Shown here: piece after piece, positions 1 to 7,089 of the stretch
How positions within the stretch are numbered: the stretch's first letter is position 1
Layout of the letters: the number at the start of each line of letters is the position of its first letter
Assembly (NCBI GenBank): GCA_945965245.1
Contig: CAMFNC010000111.1
Coordinates: forward strand, 1 to 9,408
DNA length: 9,408 bases
Reading direction: 5' to 3'
From: an uncultured Porphyromonas sp.
GTDB lineage: Bacteria; Bacteroidota; Bacteroidia; Bacteroidales; Porphyromonadaceae
The notes under the pieces: generated by a model
What the model was told of the DNA's origin: nothing
The model's database searches: none
Seen by the model: only the letters and a program-made list of their open reading frames with translations
Made by a program: the position numbers and the translations under genes

Positions 1-18
1 CAATGGAATGATGCATAA

Positions 19-435
19 ATGAAAAGAATGGTATCCATATTTTTTGTGTTGCTTGCCAATATTGCATTCTTGGCACACGATATCATTCCCCATCATCATC
101 AAATAACGGCAACCATTATCGACCGGTTGGGCGGTCATGCCGTTTGTGAGCAACATCATTCTTCCTGCCTCGGATTTTTATGCAAACATGGAACAGAAGA
201 GTCGGAAACATGTCCGATAAACGAAACATCCGTTTTACCGCATCGCGGACAGGAAGATACCGTGGATACGGAAAACTGCGATAATTTCGATTATAATCTA
301 TTCTATTTATCCGAAAGCATTCCATCGGCTCCTTATCGAGAGATTTGCTCCGTAAAGCCGAAGTCGCATACTGCCGAAAAACTTCTTGATCGTTTAGCCC
401 GCTCTTTCGGATTGCGGGCACCTCCCGTTTGTTGA
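19..435 (+). CDS. Small exported His/Cys-rich protein of a metal-efflux locus
   Basis: Protein of 138 residues. Residues 1-20 are a short basic start plus a hydrophobic stretch, which fits a signal peptide or membrane anchor. The motif HDIIPHHHQ (20-28) follows directly, then a His/Cys cluster (C43, H46, H47, C50, C55, H57, C65) and further Cys at 87, 110 and the very last residue, 138. The layout matches a group of small Bacteroidota proteins, each with an 'HD-hydrophobic-PHHH' motif after the signal, found beside CusA/CzcA-type pumps (probably the DUF6769 group, from memory). Function is not known; periplasmic metal binding is an inference from the His/Cys content. The start is fixed by an in-frame TAA at 16-18 immediately upstream. 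It lies 110 bp ahead of the next gene on the same strand and may or may not share its transcript. Confidence 0.75.
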   Translation: MKRMVSIFFVLLANIAFLAHDIIPHHHQITATIIDRLGGHAVCEQHHSSCLGFLCKHGTEESETCPINETSVLPHRGQEDTVDTENCDNFDYNLFYLSESIPSAPYREICSVKPKSHTAEKLLDRLARSFGLRAPPVC

Positions 436-545
436 TTTTTTCTTGTAATGGCTTTTGCAGCAAAACGAAAGGCATAAATTTTCAGCTCCGTATATTCTAA
501 TTCATATATGGGCTAAGTATCATTATTTATAAAAAATCAACCGAC

Positions 546-806
546 ATGAAATCAAAAATATTTTTAATAGCAATTGCTCTATTGGGTCTGGCCGCTTGTG
601 GCAGAGGCTATACAAACGAACAAAACTGTAACCACACTCACGAAGAGGGATGCACAGAACATAATCATGCCGCGGAAGCTGCCGCTCCGGCTACGCAGGA
701 GAGTTTCAAAGTGGAGGCAGACACGCTCCATGCCGAAGAAGAAGCTCACAACCATGACTGTGACCACGATCATGATCACGAAGGCGAAAGCCATCACACG
801 CATTAA
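546..806 (+). CDS. His-rich small lipoprotein, probable periplasmic metal-binding protein
   Basis: Protein of 86 residues with a lipoprotein signal: basic start, hydrophobic core, lipobox LAAC with the modified Cys at 18. The mature part is low complexity: 13 His in 68 residues, many Asp/Glu, and Cys at 28, 36 and 72. There are two His clusters, at 30-41 and at 62-86, the second carrying the alternating run DHDHDH (73-78) and ending HHTH. Such sequences bind Zn, Ni, Co or Cu in other proteins. A role as periplasmic metal buffer or donor to the pump is inferred, not proven. No Lys-Asp/Glu surface-export signal follows the Cys, so it probably faces the periplasm. It lies only 11 bp before the adaptor gene, so the two are almost surely co-transcribed. 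The composition is too biased for a family call, but the frame is well supported by the signal and spacing. Confidence 0.8.
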   Translation: MKSKIFLIAIALLGLAACGRGYTNEQNCNHTHEEGCTEHNHAAEAAAPATQESFKVEADTLHAEEEAHNHDCDHDHDHEGESHHTH

Positions 807-817
807 ATCTTACCGTC

Positions 818-2332
818 ATGAAAATAGCAAGACTTTTTACGGCTCTGCTGCTGGCAGTGGCCGTAATGGGTTGTGCTCATAAGCATGACCTCCGGCACGA
901 TGAAGACAGCGGACATAACCACAACGACAAACTGCAATTGACAGCATATTCCTCGGAGTTTGAGGTCTTTGCAGAGGCTGTTCCGTTTGTGGTAGGAGAG
1001 CCGAGCGATATTCTCGTTCACATCACTTCATTGAAAAACTTTAAGCCGCTGACTTCGGGTAAGGTAACGGCAAGCCTTGTGGTGGGTATCGATGGCATCA
1101 GACAAACGGCCCAAGCTCCCGTTAGTCCAGGAGTTTATCGTTTTACGCTTACTCCGGGCACGAAAGGACGTGGCAAAATGCTTTTCCAAATTCAAACCAA
1201 CCAAGGTGAGGTTCAGCTTACGGTACCGAATGTAAAGGTCTATGACGATAATCACGATGCCCTGCATGCTGCTTCCGACGCTATGGCGATGAGCAGCAAT
1301 AGTGTGAATTTTAGCAAAGAGATGAGCTGGAAAGTGGATTTCTCCACCGAAGCCTGTCGCAAAGAACCTTTCGGAGAGATCATTCGCACCATGGCGCAGA
1401 TAGAGCCTTCACAAGGAGATGAATGTGCCGTAACGGCCAAAAGTAGCGGCATTATCACCTTTGCCGATAATGGAATTGCAGAAGGGAAAGAGGTGGGCAA
1501 AGGACAGACTTTGTTTTACATTGAGAGTGCCGATATGACGGACAACAACCTTTCTGTGCGCTACCGCGAAGCCGAGAGTAATTATAATCTGGCCAAAAAG
1601 GAGTATGAGCGCAAAAAGGAATTGGGCAAAGACAAGATTGTATCGGAAAGCGATTTGCTGCAATCCAAACGCGATTACGAAACGGCAGAAGCGATCTACA
1701 AAAACTTGCGCAAAAACTTCGCCGCCGGCAAACAAGTCGTAGCTGCACCCATTGGCGGATTTGTGAAACAGCTATCAGTGCGAAACGGTGAATATGTGGA
1801 GGCCGGTCAATCCATCACTACCATTGCCCAAAATCGCAACTTGTTTATCAAAGCGGAATTACAACCGAAATATTACGCTGCATTGGAACGTGTGACAGGT
1901 GCTCATTTCAGAATGCTGAACGATGAGCATATCTACTCGCTGGATGATCTGAAAGGGCGTTTGATTGCTTACGGGAAATCCGTTACTGCCGATAGTCCGT
2001 TATTGCCCGTGATATTCCAAGTAAATAATTCCGTGAAGCTGCTGCCGGGTTCGTTCATAGAAATATATATCAAAACGCGGGGCACAAACAATGTGCTAAC
2101 GGTGCCCAACGAGTCTTTGGTGGAAGAGATGGGCAATCACTTTGTCTATGTGCAGCTTACTCCGGTGTTTTTCGAAAAACGAGAGGTAAAAATCGGTATC
2201 ACCGATGGCTGCAGAACCGAAGTCCGCTCCGGGCTGAAAGAAGCCGAACGCATCGTGGTCAAGGGTGCTATTCTCGTTAAACTGGCACAAGCCACGAGTG
2301 CTTTGGATGCTCATTCCTGGCACGTCCATTAA
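818..2332 (+). CDS. RND efflux periplasmic adaptor (membrane fusion) lipoprotein, CusB/CzcB type
   Basis: Adaptor of 504 residues that would bridge the inner-membrane pump and the outer-membrane channel. It has a lipoprotein signal with lipobox VMGC, Cys 19. A His-rich segment follows directly (HKHDLRHD, then HNHND, about 21-37). Residues about 40-145 form an extra beta-rich N-terminal domain seen in metal adaptors of Bacteroidota. The core is the usual one: lipoyl half 1 about 204-236, a coiled-coil hairpin about 246-303 rich in Lys/Glu/Arg, lipoyl half 2 about 307-337 ('APIGGFVKQLSVRNGEYVEAG'-like motif), beta barrel about 340-420 and membrane-proximal domain about 425-490. It ends in HSWHVH, a second His tail. 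At 504 residues it is longer than simple adaptors of about 350-400 because of the N-terminal domain. It sits 11 bp after the His-rich lipoprotein and 15 bp before the pump. Family call sure; metal substrate open. Confidence 0.93.
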   Translation: MKIARLFTALLLAVAVMGCAHKHDLRHDEDSGHNHNDKLQLTAYSSEFEVFAEAVPFVVGEPSDILVHITSLKNFKPLTSGKVTASLVVGIDGIRQTAQAPVSPGVYRFTLTPGTKGRGKMLFQIQTNQGEVQLTVPNVKVYDDNHDALHAASDAMAMSSNSVNFSKEMSWKVDFSTEACRKEPFGEIIRTMAQIEPSQGDECAVTAKSSGIITFADNGIAEGKEVGKGQTLFYIESADMTDNNLSVRYREAESNYNLAKKEYERKKELGKDKIVSESDLLQSKRDYETAEAIYKNLRKNFAAGKQVVAAPIGGFVKQLSVRNGEYVEAGQSITTIAQNRNLFIKAELQPKYYAALERVTGAHFRMLNDEHIYSLDDLKGRLIAYGKSVTADSPLLPVIFQVNNSVKLLPGSFIEIYIKTRGTNNVLTVPNESLVEEMGNHFVYVQLTPVFFEKREVKIGITDGCRTEVRSGLKEAERIVVKGAILVKLAQATSALDAHSWHVH

Positions 2333-2336
2333 CGGT

Positions 2337-2342
2337 GGGAGG
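2337..2342 (+). promoter_or_regulatory. Shine-Dalgarno-like site of the RND pump gene
   Basis: GGGAGG lies 5 nt before the ATG at 2348 and 8 nt before the next ATG at 2351. The two start codons are adjacent and differ by one Met. Spacing slightly favours 2351; 2348 is kept as the conventional call. Strong sites like this are uncommon in Bacteroidota, where most starts rely on A-rich leaders. Confidence 0.5.
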
Positions 2343-2347
2343 AAAGC

Positions 2348-5300
2348 ATGATGGACTTTATTAATCGCATCATCGGGTTTTCTCTGAAGAACCGATTAAT
2401 TGTATTGCTGGGGGTCTTGCTGCTTATCATTGGCGGTCTGTACTCTTCGCAAAAAATGGACGTGGATGTATTTCCCGACCTTACGGCACCCACCGTGGTG
2501 GTGATGACCGACGCCCACGGTATGGCTACCGAAGAGGTGGAGCGTTTGGTCACCTTCCCCATAGAAACAGCTGTAAACGGTGCCACCAATGTGCGCCGTG
2601 TGCGTTCGGCCTCTTCGTATGGATTTTCTTTTATCTGGGTAGAATTTGACTGGGGCACGGATATTTTTCAGGCTCGTCAGATTGTCAGTGAAAAAATGGT
2701 GGCCTTGGGTGATGCCCTTCCGAGCGGCATTACTCCGGTATTGGCTCCGCAATCGAGTGTAATGGGCGAAATCTTGTTTGTGGGTTTGCAGGCAGACTCC
2801 ACTTCCATCATGGATTTGCGCACACTGGCCGATTGGGTTATCAAACCGGCAGTTCTGGCCACGGGTGGCGTATCGCAGGTTACCATTATCGGAGGCGATT
2901 ACAAGCAATACCAGATTTTGGCAGATCCGCAGAAAATGGCAGCCTATGGGGTGACCATGGCGGAATTGGAAAATGCAGGCAGAACTATCAGCTCCAACTC
3001 GGTCGGCGGTGTTGTTCGCGAATATGGCAATGAATATGCTCTGCGTGGTATGGCTCGTACTGCCGACCCTGAAGAACTGGGTGCTACGCCGATAAAGATG
3101 CACAACGGACAACCCATCGCTTTATCGGATGTGGCAGATGTGGTGGTGGGTAGTGCCGTGAAGATGGGACATGCGTCGCAAAACGCAGAACCTGCGGTGA
3201 TTTTGGCTATATCCAAACAGCCCAATATCAATACACTGAATGTGACGAAGAAAATCGAAAGCAATCTGAAGGACATTCAGAAAGCTCTTCCGCCAGATGT
3301 ACGTATGGATACAAAAATCTTCCGGCAGGCCGATTTTATCGAAACCGCTGTAAGCAATGTGGGGCGTGCCTTGCTGGAAGGTGCGGTGTTTGTCATCATC
3401 ATTCTGTTCTTATTCCTGAACAGCTTCCGCACCACGGTCATTTCGGTGGTGGCCATACCGCTGTCACTATTGGGCACGCTTGTGGTGCTGCACTTGCTGG
3501 GTTTGAACATCAATACCATGACGCTGGGCGGTATGTGCATTGCCATCGGTTCGCTGGTGGACGATGCCATCATAGACGTGGAAAACGTTTATAAGCGATT
3601 GCGCCAAAATCATCAATTGCCCAAGGAGCAACGCGAGTCTGTTCTTACAGTGGTATTTGAGGCATCCAAAGAAATTCGCGCCTCCATCCTAAGCGCAACT
3701 TTTATCATCATGGTAGCGTTTATGCCCCTATTCATCTTGTCGGGCATGGAGGGTCGCATGCTCAAGCCGCTGGGTATAGCCTATATCATCTCGCTGTTTA
3801 TGTCACTTATCGTTGCCATGACCATAACGCCACTTTTGTGTCGTATGATATTGTCCGATGATAAGTATTTGACCCGAAACGAGAAAGATGGCTGGCTCAC
3901 ACGCAAGCTGTCTGCTGGATATGCCCGGTCACTTTCGTGGGTACTGAACAATAAGAAGAAAGTGCTTGCCGGTACTTTGGGATTGCTAACGATTACCGTG
4001 ATATTGTTCTTCTCTATGGGACAGAGCTTCCTGCCCGAATTCAACGAAGGCTCGGCCACGATTTCGGCGGTAGCCAAGCCGGGGGTGTCACTTGACGTAA
4101 ACAACGAGTTGGGCGTTCTGATGGAACGAGAGCTGCTCAAGGTACCTGAAGTCATCAGCACCGCGCGCCGAACCGGACGTGGCGAGCTGGACGAACACTC
4201 CCAAGCCACCAACGGAGCGGAAATCGATGTGCAGTTTGTACGAAAAGACCGCAGCCGCGAAGAAATCTTCAACGATATGCGCCAAAAGCTGATGGGCGTG
4301 CCCGGTATTGCTGCCACCGTGGGGCAGCCACTCGGACACCGCATAGACCACATGCTGTCCGGCACTCGTGCCGCCATTGCCATCAAACTGTTCGGCACGG
4401 ACCTGAGCAAGATGTTTATGATTGGCAACCGCATCAAAGGGGCTATCGAAGGCATCGAAGGGCTGGTGGACGTATCTGTGGAGCAACAGGTGGAAACTCC
4501 TCAATTGCAGGTAAGAGCCAATCGCACAGCTCTGGCCAAATATGGCATCAGCATCGGTGAATTTAATCAATTCATCACCCTTGCGTTTGCAGGTGAAAAA
4601 CTCGCTGATATATATGAAGGACAACGCAGCTTTGATTTAATCCTTCGTCTAAACAAGAACTATACCGGTAGTGTGGAGGGCGTCAAAAAAGCATTGATAG
4701 ACACCGGCGATGGAGGAAAAGTGCCATTGGAAGAGGTGGCGGAAATCGTTTCAGTGGGTGGTCCGAATACCATTGCCAGAGAGAATGTGCAACGTAAACT
4801 GGTGGTATCTGCCAATGTGTCCGAGCGAGACGTGGCCAGCGTAATGGATGACATTCGCATGGCTATCGAAAGCGACATTACACTCCCCGAAGGTTACCGC
4901 ATCGAATACGGCGGTCAGTTCGAGAGTGCACAAAGAGCCTCCCGCACGTTAACCTTGGCTATCTTGATTTCCATCCTTATCATCTTCCTTTTATTGTATG
5001 GCGAATTCAAGAGCACATCTTTATCGGGCATTGTGCTTATCAGTTTGCCACTGGCTCTTATCGGCGGTATTTTGGCTGTCTTTTTCTCGTCCGGAGTTAT
5101 CAGCATCCCATCCATCATTGGTTTTATCACGCTCTTCGGTGTAGCAACCCGAAATGGTATTTTGCTGATATCGAATTACAAACACCTGCAAGGAAAAGGC
5201 GCTTCACTGCATGAAATCGTATTGCACGGCTCCATCGACCGCTTGAACCCAATTTTGATGACGGCTCTCACCTCGGCTCTTGCCTTAATTCCGTTGGTGA

Positions 5301-5455
5301 TCAGCGGCGATAAACCGGGCAATGAAATCCAAAGTCCCATGGCTATTGTGGTATTGGGTGGATTGCTCACCTCCACATTGCTGAATATCTATGTAATGCC
5401 TGTGATATATGAATGGTATGCCGGGCGCAAATCCGGAAAGGAGATAATCGAATGA
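2348..5455 (+). CDS. Heavy-metal efflux RND pump, CusA/CzcA family inner-membrane subunit
   Basis: Full-length RND transporter of 1035 residues (family usual about 1020-1070). It would use the proton gradient to drive metal from periplasm or cytoplasm through the adaptor into the channel. Visible layout: TM1 13-33, a large periplasmic loop to about 340, TM2-TM6 in 342-497, TM7 538-556, a second periplasmic loop to about 867, and TM8-TM12 in 869-1022. The VFPD motif (41-44) after TM1 and VERLVTFPIE (64-73) are typical of metal pumps. The TM4 proton-relay motif reads VDDAIIDVEN (404-413), with D405 at the position of the essential Asp of CusA and CzcA. By hand alignment the CusA methionines M573, M623 and M672 fall on Ser573, Gly623 and His668 (with Met669 beside it), so a CusA-like Cu(I)/Ag(I) site is not evident. 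CzcA D402 aligns with Ala399. The metal is therefore not assigned. The stop overlaps the next start. Confidence 0.95.
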   Translation: MMDFINRIIGFSLKNRLIVLLGVLLLIIGGLYSSQKMDVDVFPDLTAPTVVVMTDAHGMATEEVERLVTFPIETAVNGATNVRRVRSASSYGFSFIWVEFDWGTDIFQARQIVSEKMVALGDALPSGITPVLAPQSSVMGEILFVGLQADSTSIMDLRTLADWVIKPAVLATGGVSQVTIIGGDYKQYQILADPQKMAAYGVTMAELENAGRTISSNSVGGVVREYGNEYALRGMARTADPEELGATPIKMHNGQPIALSDVADVVVGSAVKMGHASQNAEPAVILAISKQPNINTLNVTKKIESNLKDIQKALPPDVRMDTKIFRQADFIETAVSNVGRALLEGAVFVIIILFLFLNSFRTTVISVVAIPLSLLGTLVVLHLLGLNINTMTLGGMCIAIGSLVDDAIIDVENVYKRLRQNHQLPKEQRESVLTVVFEASKEIRASILSATFIIMVAFMPLFILSGMEGRMLKPLGIAYIISLFMSLIVAMTITPLLCRMILSDDKYLTRNEKDGWLTRKLSAGYARSLSWVLNNKKKVLAGTLGLLTITVILFFSMGQSFLPEFNEGSATISAVAKPGVSLDVNNELGVLMERELLKVPEVISTARRTGRGELDEHSQATNGAEIDVQFVRKDRSREEIFNDMRQKLMGVPGIAATVGQPLGHRIDHMLSGTRAAIAIKLFGTDLSKMFMIGNRIKGAIEGIEGLVDVSVEQQVETPQLQVRANRTALAKYGISIGEFNQFITLAFAGEKLADIYEGQRSFDLILRLNKNYTGSVEGVKKALIDTGDGGKVPLEEVAEIVSVGGPNTIARENVQRKLVVSANVSERDVASVMDDIRMAIESDITLPEGYRIEYGGQFESAQRASRTLTLAILISILIIFLLLYGEFKSTSLSGIVLISLPLALIGGILAVFFSSGVISIPSIIGFITLFGVATRNGILLISNYKHLQGKGASLHEIVLHGSIDRLNPILMTALTSALALIPLVISGDKPGNEIQSPMAIVVLGGLLTSTLLNIYVMPVIYEWYAGRKSGKEIIE
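5437..5443 (+). promoter_or_regulatory. Shine-Dalgarno-like site of the outer-membrane channel gene
   Basis: AAAGGAG lies 8 nt before the ATG at 5452, an ideal spacing, and lies inside the last codons of the pump gene. It decides the start at 5452: the in-frame ATG at 5413 would add 13 polar residues ahead of a clear signal peptide. Confidence 0.6.
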
Positions 5456-6630
5456 AGAAGATAATAATCTATATGGTCGTGCTGTTTCTCCCGCCGGCAG
5501 TTTGGGCGCAAGATATCTATGCTCCCATTCTGCAAGAAATAGAACAAAACAGCACCACTCTTCAAGCCCTCAAAGAGGGTTTGAATGCCACTAAGCTGGC
5601 GAATAAAACAGGATTGATGCCGGATAATCCGGAAGTGGAGTTTGGCTATTTGTGGGGCAACCCTTCTGCCATCGGCAACCGTAAGGAAATCAGCGTCAGT
5701 CAGACTCTGGACTTCCCTACGGCATACATATGGCGCAATAGGCTGTCGGAACTGCAAAATCACAGTGCAGAATACGAATACCGCACCCAAAGAATGGAAC
5801 TATTGCTCTCTGCCAAATCAAAGTGTATCGAACTGGTTTATTACAATGCCTTGCACAAACTATATGCCCGCCAAGCGGAACAAGCCAACCGAATAGCGGA
5901 AGCACATGAAAAGATGATGCAAGCCGGTGAAACCAATCGGCTGGCATATAACAAGGCGATGTTAAACAGAACGAACATGACGAACGAATTGCGTCGCATA
6001 GACCTCGAACGCCAACATCTGCTCTCCACGCTTGCTACCATGAATGGCGGCAAGGAGGTGGATTTCGTTTTCGATGGCTATGAAGCCGTCATGCTCCCTG
6101 CCGATTTCGAAAATTGGTATCGGACGGCAGAAATGCAAAATCCGTCCTTGCAATACTTGCGTTCGCAAGTGGATGTGGCCAACTGCCAAGTAAGTGTATC
6201 GCGAGCCGAAGGGATGCCTAAGTTTTCGGTCGGCTATACGGGTGAATATGTGCTGGGCGAGAAGTTTCAAGGTATTACGATGGGCATATCCATCCCATTG
6301 TGGCAAAACAAAAACCGCATCAAACATGCCCAAGCAGCCGCTACAACATCCGGTATCATGAAAGAAGATGCCAAAGTGCAATATTACAACCGTCTGAAGG
6401 CTCTGTATACCGAGGCTGTCAGTCTGCAAGCCACGACCTGTGAATATACCGAAACGCTGAAAAACCACGGTAGCGAAGAATTATTGCTCAAAGCATACCA
6501 TAGCGGAGAACTTTCCCTTTTGGAGTATTTGCTTGAAATGGAATACTATTATGCTTGCTACAAAAATAAGATGGAGGCCGAACGAGATCTGGCTTTGACA
6601 TTTGCCAACTTAACAGCTTATACGCTATGA
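5452..6630 (+). CDS. TolC-family outer-membrane efflux channel (CusC/CzcC type)
   Basis: Protein of 392 residues from the chosen start. Residues 1-20 form a signal peptide ending AVWAQ, and there is no lipobox, so it is a non-lipidated channel. Features of the outer-membrane efflux family: the 'PDNPEVEFGY' motif (57-66), 'SVSQTLDFP' (81-89), long Ala/Glu/Arg-rich helices about 95-195, and the second repeat with 'EGMPKFSVGYTGEY' (253-266), 'GISIPLW' (278-284) and helices to the C-terminus. It would trimerise into the outer-membrane and periplasmic duct that receives metal from the adaptor and pump. Length is near the lower end for the family (about 400-460). The start ATG overlaps the pump stop as ATGA, which suggests translational coupling. 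An upstream ATG at 5413 in the same frame was rejected because it would bury the signal peptide. Confidence 0.92.
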   Translation: MKKIIIYMVVLFLPPAVWAQDIYAPILQEIEQNSTTLQALKEGLNATKLANKTGLMPDNPEVEFGYLWGNPSAIGNRKEISVSQTLDFPTAYIWRNRLSELQNHSAEYEYRTQRMELLLSAKSKCIELVYYNALHKLYARQAEQANRIAEAHEKMMQAGETNRLAYNKAMLNRTNMTNELRRIDLERQHLLSTLATMNGGKEVDFVFDGYEAVMLPADFENWYRTAEMQNPSLQYLRSQVDVANCQVSVSRAEGMPKFSVGYTGEYVLGEKFQGITMGISIPLWQNKNRIKHAQAAATTSGIMKEDAKVQYYNRLKALYTEAVSLQATTCEYTETLKNHGSEELLLKAYHSGELSLLEYLLEMEYYYACYKNKMEAERDLALTFANLTAYTL

Positions 6631-6705
6631 CCCTTTGACAGTGTTCGGTAAGGGGGTAAGTGTATCAAAATTTCATTCTCCCTAAATCAACTATCATTTG
6701 TAAAG

Positions 6706-6760
6706 AACAACCGCTATTAAAGAGCTAAAAGCCCAATGATAGCGGTTGTTTTGTTTTATT
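6706..6760 (+). terminator. Rho-independent terminator of the efflux operon
   Basis: A perfect 12-bp inverted repeat, AACAACCGCTAT (6706-6717) and ATAGCGGTTGTT (6739-6750), has a 21-nt loop and runs into a T-rich tail (TTTTGTTTTATT up to 6760). It starts 75 bp after the channel stop. The loop is longer than usual and contains a small GCT/AGC mini-stem. Confidence 0.85.
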
Positions 6761-6890
6761 AAGAAAGGCGGAGGCTGTCAATATGAATAGAGACTTCTCC
6801 CTTGCACTATATTTTAATACGCCCACAAAAAATTACATTTTCCGGCTATCATTCTTCTTTCCATTCCGAGAGAATTTTTTTGATTCTGAA

Positions 6891-6977
6891 CTATCTCGTT
6901 GTATAATAGAGTGTTACCACTTTGTGGTGAATGAATGGGTAACGATTTAGAAATGAGCGGAGTGCTTTGAAGGACAT
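6891..6977 (-). CDS. Possible 28-residue peptide, doubtful
   Basis: A short ORF beginning MSFKALRSFLNRYPF and ending in a Tyr/Thr-rich tail. It is basic, with no signal peptide or recognised domain. I have a vague memory of similar short peptides near mobile elements of Bacteroidota, which is not evidence. The reading frame stays open upstream as an alternative frame of the relaxase gene, so chance is a fair explanation. The hairpin at 6916-6928 lies inside it. Confidence 0.15.
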   Translation of the reverse strand: MSFKALRSFLNRYPFIHHKVVTLYYTTR

Positions 6978-6996
6978 TGTTTTGAATAGCCAAAGA

Positions 6997-7048
6997 ACGC
7001 TCACTATTTTACTTGCAAAGGTACATATTTGCGAGGGAAAGTGAGCGT
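6997..7048. repeat. Nested inverted repeat (8-bp outer, 8-bp inner stem)
   Basis: Outer arms ACGCTCAC (6997-7004) and GTGAGCGT (7041-7048) are perfect. Inside, CTTGCAAA (7012-7019) pairs with TTTGCGAG (7028-7035) with one G-T wobble around an 8-nt loop. Read on the + strand it is followed by TCTTTTCTTGTTTTT, so it could act as a terminator against transcription entering the relaxase gene from behind. It could equally be a recombinase or relaxosome site. Confidence 0.6.
7015..7024 (-). other. GTANNTTTGC motif, candidate integration core or -7 element
   Basis: The minus strand reads GTACCTTTGC, an exact match to the GTANNTTTGC core described for CTnDOT-type integration sites. It also contains TACCTTTG, matching the Bacteroides -7 promoter consensus TANNTTTG. 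No TTTG -33 box lies at the right distance upstream on the minus strand and no gene follows, so a promoter is less likely. Assignment as an element end is an inference. Confidence 0.35.
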
Positions 7049-7089
7049 CTTTTCTTGTTTTTCTTCTTGTCAGTGAAAGAAAAAAGCAA

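Larger units (their letters stand above)
6761..7089. other. Intergenic region between efflux operon and mobilization module
   Basis: This stretch of 329 bp between two convergent units has no convincing protein gene. The left half (to about 6900) is A/T rich and I see no structure in it. The right half has a hairpin ACCAC-TTT-GTGGT (6916-6928), the possible 28-codon ORF on the minus strand, and the nested inverted repeat 6997-7048. It is the probable zone of a mobile-element boundary, but no target duplication can be seen from one side. Confidence 0.6.

Noticed and set aside
1..18. An open frame ending QWNDA-stop that touches the first gene's ATG, possibly the tail of an upstream gene
   Set aside because: Only five codons are visible, too few to support a gene. 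It is used only to show that the first gene cannot start further upstream in frame.
454..482. Promoter-like pair TTTG (454-457) and TAAATTTT (475-482) upstream of the His-rich lipoprotein
   Set aside because: The -7 box lacks its final G and the 17-nt spacing is shorter than the usual 19-21 in Bacteroides, so the match is weak. A promoter somewhere in 436-545 is still plausible.
574..882. 102-residue + strand ORF overlapping the lipoprotein and adaptor starts
   Set aside because: It is a shifted reading of His-codon-rich sequence, giving a Thr/Lys/Arg-biased product without motifs, and overlaps two well-supported genes.
2396..3112. Long minus-strand ORF (238 residues) inside the pump gene
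   Set aside because: It is antisense to a clear RND pump, His/Arg/Ser biased and without any recognisable domain, as expected of a shadow frame.
5413..5451. Upstream in-frame ATG for the channel gene, adding 13 residues
   Set aside because: It would put polar residues before a clean signal peptide, and the ATG at 5452 has an ideally spaced Shine-Dalgarno and overlaps the pump stop.
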